This document shows, one piece after another, positions 60,616 to 64,000 of a DNA stretch of 64,000 nt. The first letter of the stretch is position 1, and each line of letters begins with the position of its first letter. Origin of the DNA: Spirillospora albida (GTDB taxonomy: Bacteria; Actinomycetota; Actinomycetes; Streptosporangiales; Streptosporangiaceae); assembly GCF_000718255.1 (NCBI RefSeq), contig NZ_JOFJ01000014.1:186001-250000 (forward strand), read 5' to 3'. Under the pieces are notes generated by a model. The model had not been told where the DNA came from. It was given only the letters and a program-made list of their open reading frames with translations, and ran no database searches. The translations under genes were made by a program, and so were the position numbers.

Positions 60616-60817
60616 CCATCGCCTCGATCAGGCTCTTCGGCCGCATGTCCGTCCAGTTCGCCTCGATGTAGTCGAGGCACGCCTGGCGGGTGTCCTCGGC
60701 CTTGGCGACCGTCCAGCCGGCGGGGACCTCGGCGAACGACGGCCACAGCGAGTGCTGGTTCTCGTCGTTGACGAGGACGACGTAGGTGCCGTCGGGGTCT
60801 TCGAACGGGTTGCTCAT
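60608..60817 (-). CDS. MbtH-like NRPS chaperone
   Basis: A 69-residue MbtH protein with the full signature: NDENQHSLWPSFAEVPAGW and the final TDMRPKSL. It binds and activates adenylation domains, here presumably the A domain encoded immediately upstream. ATG 60817 follows AAAGGG; the NRPS stop is 12 bases upstream, so the genes are co-transcribed. Confidence 0.97.
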   Translation of the reverse strand: MSNPFEDPDGTYVVLVNDENQHSLWPSFAEVPAGWTVAKAEDTRQACLDYIEANWTDMRPKSLIEAMGA

Positions 60818-60829
60818 TTCTGCGCCCTT

Positions 60830-63800
60830 TCAGGAGTTGTGCATCTTGTCGAGCTTGGCGGCGAGCACGGCGCCCATCTCGGCGGCCGGGCCCGGCTCCA
60901 TGAGGAGGTGGTGGTCGACGTCGAGGGGGTAGTCCTCGACGTCGCCGCCGACGAGCGGCCCCCAGTTGGACAGGCCGGTCGGGGAGTCGCCGGTCCGCCC
61001 CTGGAGGGCGGTGAAGAAGACGATGTCGCCGTCGAACCGTCCGGGACGGTACTCCTCCGCCTGCCGCAGGCCGTTCTCGTAGTTGCGGTAGACGTTGACG
61101 AGGTCGTCCTCGCCGAGGGTGGCGAGGGCGTCGCCGCGGTCGGCGAGCACCGCCATGATCTGCCGCATGTCGGGGTTGCCGTCGGCGGCGACCATGTTCG
61201 CGTCGATGCCGATGGCCTCCAGCAGCTCGGGGAGGATCTCGCGGCGCTCGGACTCGAGGTCCTGCCCGTGGTAGGCGTCGATGAGGGCGAGGAGCCCCAC
61301 GCGCTCACCGGCGGCCCGGAGCCGGACGGCCATCTCGTAGGCGACGAGCCCGCCGAGCGACCAGCCCGCGAGGTGGTACGGCCCCCGCGGCCGGACGGCG
61401 CGGATCTGCGCCAGGTAGTCCTCCGCCATTTCCTCGACGGACCCGGGCAGCTCCGACCGCGTGAACGCGCGCGCCTGGAGACCGTAGATCGGCTGGTCGG
61501 CGGGCAGGTGCCGCTGGAACTGGAGGTAGCCCCAGGAGAGCCCGCCGGCCGGGTGGACGAAGAACAGCGGCGGGCGGGCGCCGGTCGTCCGGATGGGCAG
61601 CAGGACCTCGAAGCCGAGCCGGTCCTCGGGCTCGCCGACGCGGGTGAGGGCCTCGACGGTCTGGTGCGTGAACACGTCGCGGGGGGTCAGCTCGATCCCG
61701 GCCTGCCGGGCGCGGGTGACGAGCTTCAGCGCGGTGATGCTGTCGCCGCCGAGATCGAAGAAGCTGACGTCGGCGCCGACGCGGTCGAGGTCGAGGACGT
61801 CCGCGACGATCGCGCACAGCGCCTCCTCCTCGGGCGTGGCGGGGGCGCGTCCGGCGGCGGCGTCGCCGTAGTCGGGGGCGGGCAGCGCGCGCCGGTCGAG
61901 CTTGCCGTTCGGGCCGACCGGGAACGTGTCGAGCCGGACGAACGCGGCGGGCACCATGTACTCGGGCAGCCGGTCGGCGACGTGCTTCTTGAGGCCGTCG
62001 ATGGACGGGGCGACGACGTAGGCGACCAGCCGCTTGACGCCGGGGGCGTCCTCGCGGGCGACGACGGCGACGTTCGCGACGCCCGGGTGCGCCGCGATGG
62101 CCGCCTCGATCTCGCCCAGCTCGATCCGGAACCCCCGCACCTTGACCTGGAAGTCGGCGCGGTCGACGTATTCGAGGACGCCGTCCGGGCGGTGCCGGAC
62201 GAGGTCGCCCGTCCGGTACATGCGGGATCCGGGCGGGCCGAACGGGTCGGGGACGTACCGTTCGGCGGTGAGGGACGGGCGCCGCAGGTAGCCGCGGCCG
62301 AGCCCGGCGCCCGCGAGGTACGCCTCGCCGACGACTCCCGGCGGGACGGGCTTCAGCCCCGGGTCGAGGACGTACACCCGCCGGTCGTCGATGGGCGGGC
62401 CGAGCAGGGCGGACGTCTCGGCGGGGTCGCCGAGCGGCGCCCGCTGGCTCCCGATCGTCGTGTACGTGGTGGCCTCGGTCGGGCCGTAGACGTTGCCGAC
62501 CTCGGTGTCCGGGCAGGCCGCGAGGACCTTCCGGATCGCGGACGGCGACCCGGCCTCACCGCCCGTCAGGACCTCGCGGAGCCCCGCGAACGCCTGCGGG
62601 CGCTCGTCCGCGACGAGGTTGAACAGCGTGGTGGTGAGGAACAGGCCGGTGAGGTCCTCGGCCGTGACGAGCGACTCGATGGCCTCGCCGCTCAGGTGGC
62701 CGGGCGGCGCGACGACGGCGGTGCCGCCGTGCAGCAGCGGCGTCCAGATCTCGTAGACGTGCGCGTCGAACGCGTGCGGCGAGTGGACGAGGACGCGGTC
62801 GTGGGCGCCGCCGCGCAGCCGCCCGTCGGTGGCGAGGCTCAGCGCGTCCCGGTGCCGGAGCATGACGCCCTTCGGCACGCCCGTGGAGCCGGACGTGAAC
62901 AGCACGCAGGCAAGCCGCTCGGGATGCTCGGGAACGCCCGGATCCGTGGCGGGACCGGCGGCGATCTCCGGGTCGGCGTCCACGTTCAGGACGGTGGCCG
63001 CCGAGTCGAGGCCGGCGACGCGGTCGAGCGTCGGGCCGTCGACCAGCAGGACGGGCGCGGCGACCTCGGCGACCGCCCACGCCGTCCGCTCCGCCGGGTA
63101 GCCGTGGTGGATCGGCGCGTACGCCCCGCCCGCCTTCAGGATCGCGAGAGACGCGACGATCATTTCGGCGGAGCGCTCCAGCAGCACCGCGACGGGCGTC
63201 TCGCGGCGGACCCCGAGCCCGATCAGGCGGTGGGCGAGGCGGTTCGCGCGCTCGTCCAGCTCCCGGTAGGTGAGGGACTCCCCCGCCGCCCGCACCGCGA
63301 CGGCGTCCGGCGCGGCGGCGACCTGCGCGGCGAACGCGCCGGTGAGGGTGCCGGGCCGGCGGGACGTGACCGGCCCCTGCCAGGCGCGCAGGACGAGGTC
63401 GCGCTCGTCGCCGTCCAGGACGTCGATGCGGCCGAGCGGCAGGTTCGGGTGGTGCGCGATCGCCTCCAGGATCCGGACGAACCGCCGCATCAGCCGCTCC
63501 GCCGCGTCCTGCGTGTAGAGGTCGGTGCGGTAGTCGACGCGGAACGACAGCTCCCGGCCGGGCACGGCGGCGAACGTCAGGGGGTAGTGCGAGGCGTCGT
63601 AGCCGTCGACGCCGTGGAGGGTGAGGCCGCCGAGGTCGGTGCCCGCCGCGTCCGGGTCGAACGGGTAGTTCTCCAGGACGGTCATCGTGTCGAACAGCGT
63701 GCCGGTGCCGGTGAGCCGCTGGATGTCGGCGAGGCCGAGGTGGTGGTGCGGCATCAGCGCGGCCTGCTCGTCCTGCAGCCGGGTGAGGGCGTCCGCGACG

Positions 63801-64000
63801 GTGTCGCAGGGCCGGACCCGGACCCGGACCGGCAGCGTGTTGATGAACAGGCCGATCATCTCCTCGACCCCGGCCAGCTCGGGCGGGCGGCCGGACACGG
63901 CGGCGCCGAACACCACGTCGGCGGAGCCGGTGAGGCGGCCGAGCAGCGCGCCCCAGCCGAGCTGGAGGACGGTGTTGAGGGTGACGCCCTGCGCGCGGGC
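60830..64000 (-). CDS. non-ribosomal peptide synthetase, terminal module, 5' part outside window
   Basis: At least 1056 residues, open to the right edge. In order it shows the C-terminal half of a condensation domain (VTLNTVLQLGWGALLGRLTG; MIGLFINTLPVRVRV; PYDASHYPLTF-like region) and an adenylation domain (CVLFTSGSTGVPKGVM; NVYGPTEATTYTT; YRTGDLVRHRPDG; NGKLDRRAL). A carrier domain follows (FFDLGGDSITALKL), then a thioesterase (LAGWSLGGLVAYEMA; final His in DVDHHLLM). The A4 core reads FDAHVYEIW; I do not call the substrate. The TE marks this as the last module. An apparent Met at 63916 is internal. Confidence 0.95.
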   Translation of the reverse strand, partial: ARAQGVTLNTVLQLGWGALLGRLTGSADVVFGAAVSGRPPELAGVEEMIGLFINTLPVRVRVRPCDTVADALTRLQDEQAALMPHHHLGLADIQRLTGTGTLFDTMTVLENYPFDPDAAGTDLGGLTLHGVDGYDASHYPLTFAAVPGRELSFRVDYRTDLYTQDAAERLMRRFVRILEAIAHHPNLPLGRIDVLDGDERDLVLRAWQGPVTSRRPGTLTGAFAAQVAAAPDAVAVRAAGESLTYRELDERANRLAHRLIGLGVRRETPVAVLLERSAEMIVASLAILKAGGAYAPIHHGYPAERTAWAVAEVAAPVLLVDGPTLDRVAGLDSAATVLNVDADPEIAAGPATDPGVPEHPERLACVLFTSGSTGVPKGVMLRHRDALSLATDGRLRGGAHDRVLVHSPHAFDAHVYEIWTPLLHGGTAVVAPPGHLSGEAIESLVTAEDLTGLFLTTTLFNLVADERPQAFAGLREVLTGGEAGSPSAIRKVLAACPDTEVGNVYGPTEATTYTTIGSQRAPLGDPAETSALLGPPIDDRRVYVLDPGLKPVPPGVVGEAYLAGAGLGRGYLRRPSLTAERYVPDPFGPPGSRMYRTGDLVRHRPDGVLEYVDRADFQVKVRGFRIELGEIEAAIAAHPGVANVAVVAREDAPGVKRLVAYVVAPSIDGLKKHVADRLPEYMVPAAFVRLDTFPVGPNGKLDRRALPAPDYGDAAAGRAPATPEEEALCAIVADVLDLDRVGADVSFFDLGGDSITALKLVTRARQAGIELTPRDVFTHQTVEALTRVGEPEDRLGFEVLLPIRTTGARPPLFFVHPAGGLSWGYLQFQRHLPADQPIYGLQARAFTRSELPGSVEEMAEDYLAQIRAVRPRGPYHLAGWSLGGLVAYEMAVRLRAAGERVGLLALIDAYHGQDLESERREILPELLEAIGIDANMVAADGNPDMRQIMAVLADRGDALATLGEDDLVNVYRNYENGLRQAEEYRPGRFDGDIVFFTALQGRTGDSPTGLSNWGPLVGGDVEDYPLDVDHHLLMEPGPAAEMGAVLAAKLDKMHNS

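Noticed and set aside
63914..63916. NRPS start at an internal Met codon
   Set aside because: Condensation-domain sequence continues in frame to the window edge, so the gene is simply truncated by the window.
1..64000. tRNA, rRNA or CRISPR arrays
   Set aside because: Read for T-loop-like motifs and regularly spaced repeats; none seen by eye. A tRNAscan-SE or CRISPR search would be decisive.

Overview
The window is 64 kb of very GC-rich DNA with dense genes, frequent 4-bp start/stop overlaps, GTG and TTG starts, and a strongly actinobacterial gene set: an ECF sigma/zinc anti-sigma pair, BTAD- and LuxR-type giant regulators, a MceG-like ATPase, F420-type enzymes, WS/DGAT, a streptogrisin-type protease, MbtH and an NRPS. 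I infer an actinomycete, plausibly of the Actinomadura/Thermomonosporaceae type; the genus is a guess from gene content. I saw no rRNA, tRNA or CRISPR array.

Layout. 1-9.9 kb: end of an ECF sigma factor with its anti-sigma factor, a DrrAB-like ABC exporter divergent from a TetR gene with a two-copy operator, helicase HrpB, a NERD-domain membrane protein, two small membrane proteins and a histidine phosphatase. 9.9-15.6 kb: a GAF/winged-helix regulator, a coiled-coil protein, a threonine aldolase, a thiolase-like lipid-transfer protein and a broken MpaB/DUF2236 oxygenase gene. 15.6-25.4 kb: a CqsA/LqsA-family autoinducer-synthase homologue, then a minus-strand class IV lanthipeptide operon. 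Its order is lanL, an S9 prolyl-oligopeptidase, a 52-residue precursor whose core is almost that of venezuelin, and two half ABC exporters. 26-29 kb: an F420-type LLM oxidoreductase and an unrecognised 561-residue protein.

29.1-34.7 kb is a metal/metalloid resistance island: acr3-arsR, arsC, two further arsR genes, a truncated flavin monooxygenase, an ArsI/CadI-type protein and a MerR operon, followed by a YnfA protein. 34.8-38.4 kb holds a degenerate FtsH-like AAA protein, a WS/DGAT acyltransferase and a limonene-epoxide-hydrolase-like protein. 38.5-53.9 kb holds an AfsR-like regulator, an MFS exporter, an SPFH protein, an RHH-like protein and a GPP34 protein (the SPFH and RHH genes separated by a TnpB relic), PlsC, an anti-sigma-type ATPase, MscS, a CocE-type hydrolase, a glycosyltransferase and a LuxR-type giant regulator. 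54-59 kb holds a deazaflavin-nitroreductase/hemerythrin fusion, a DHDPR-like/SDR pair, MceG and a secreted protease. 59.2-64 kb is the downstream end of an NRPS operon (C-A-T-TE, MbtH, GNAT, type II thioesterase) that continues past the right edge.

The best candidate for something new is the lanthipeptide locus. A dedicated S9 peptidase gene overlaps the start of the precursor gene, a 19-bp stem separates precursor from exporter, the exporter has one consensus and one degenerate ATP site, and a CqsA-like gene lies just downstream. Family assignments come from reading motifs; no search was run.
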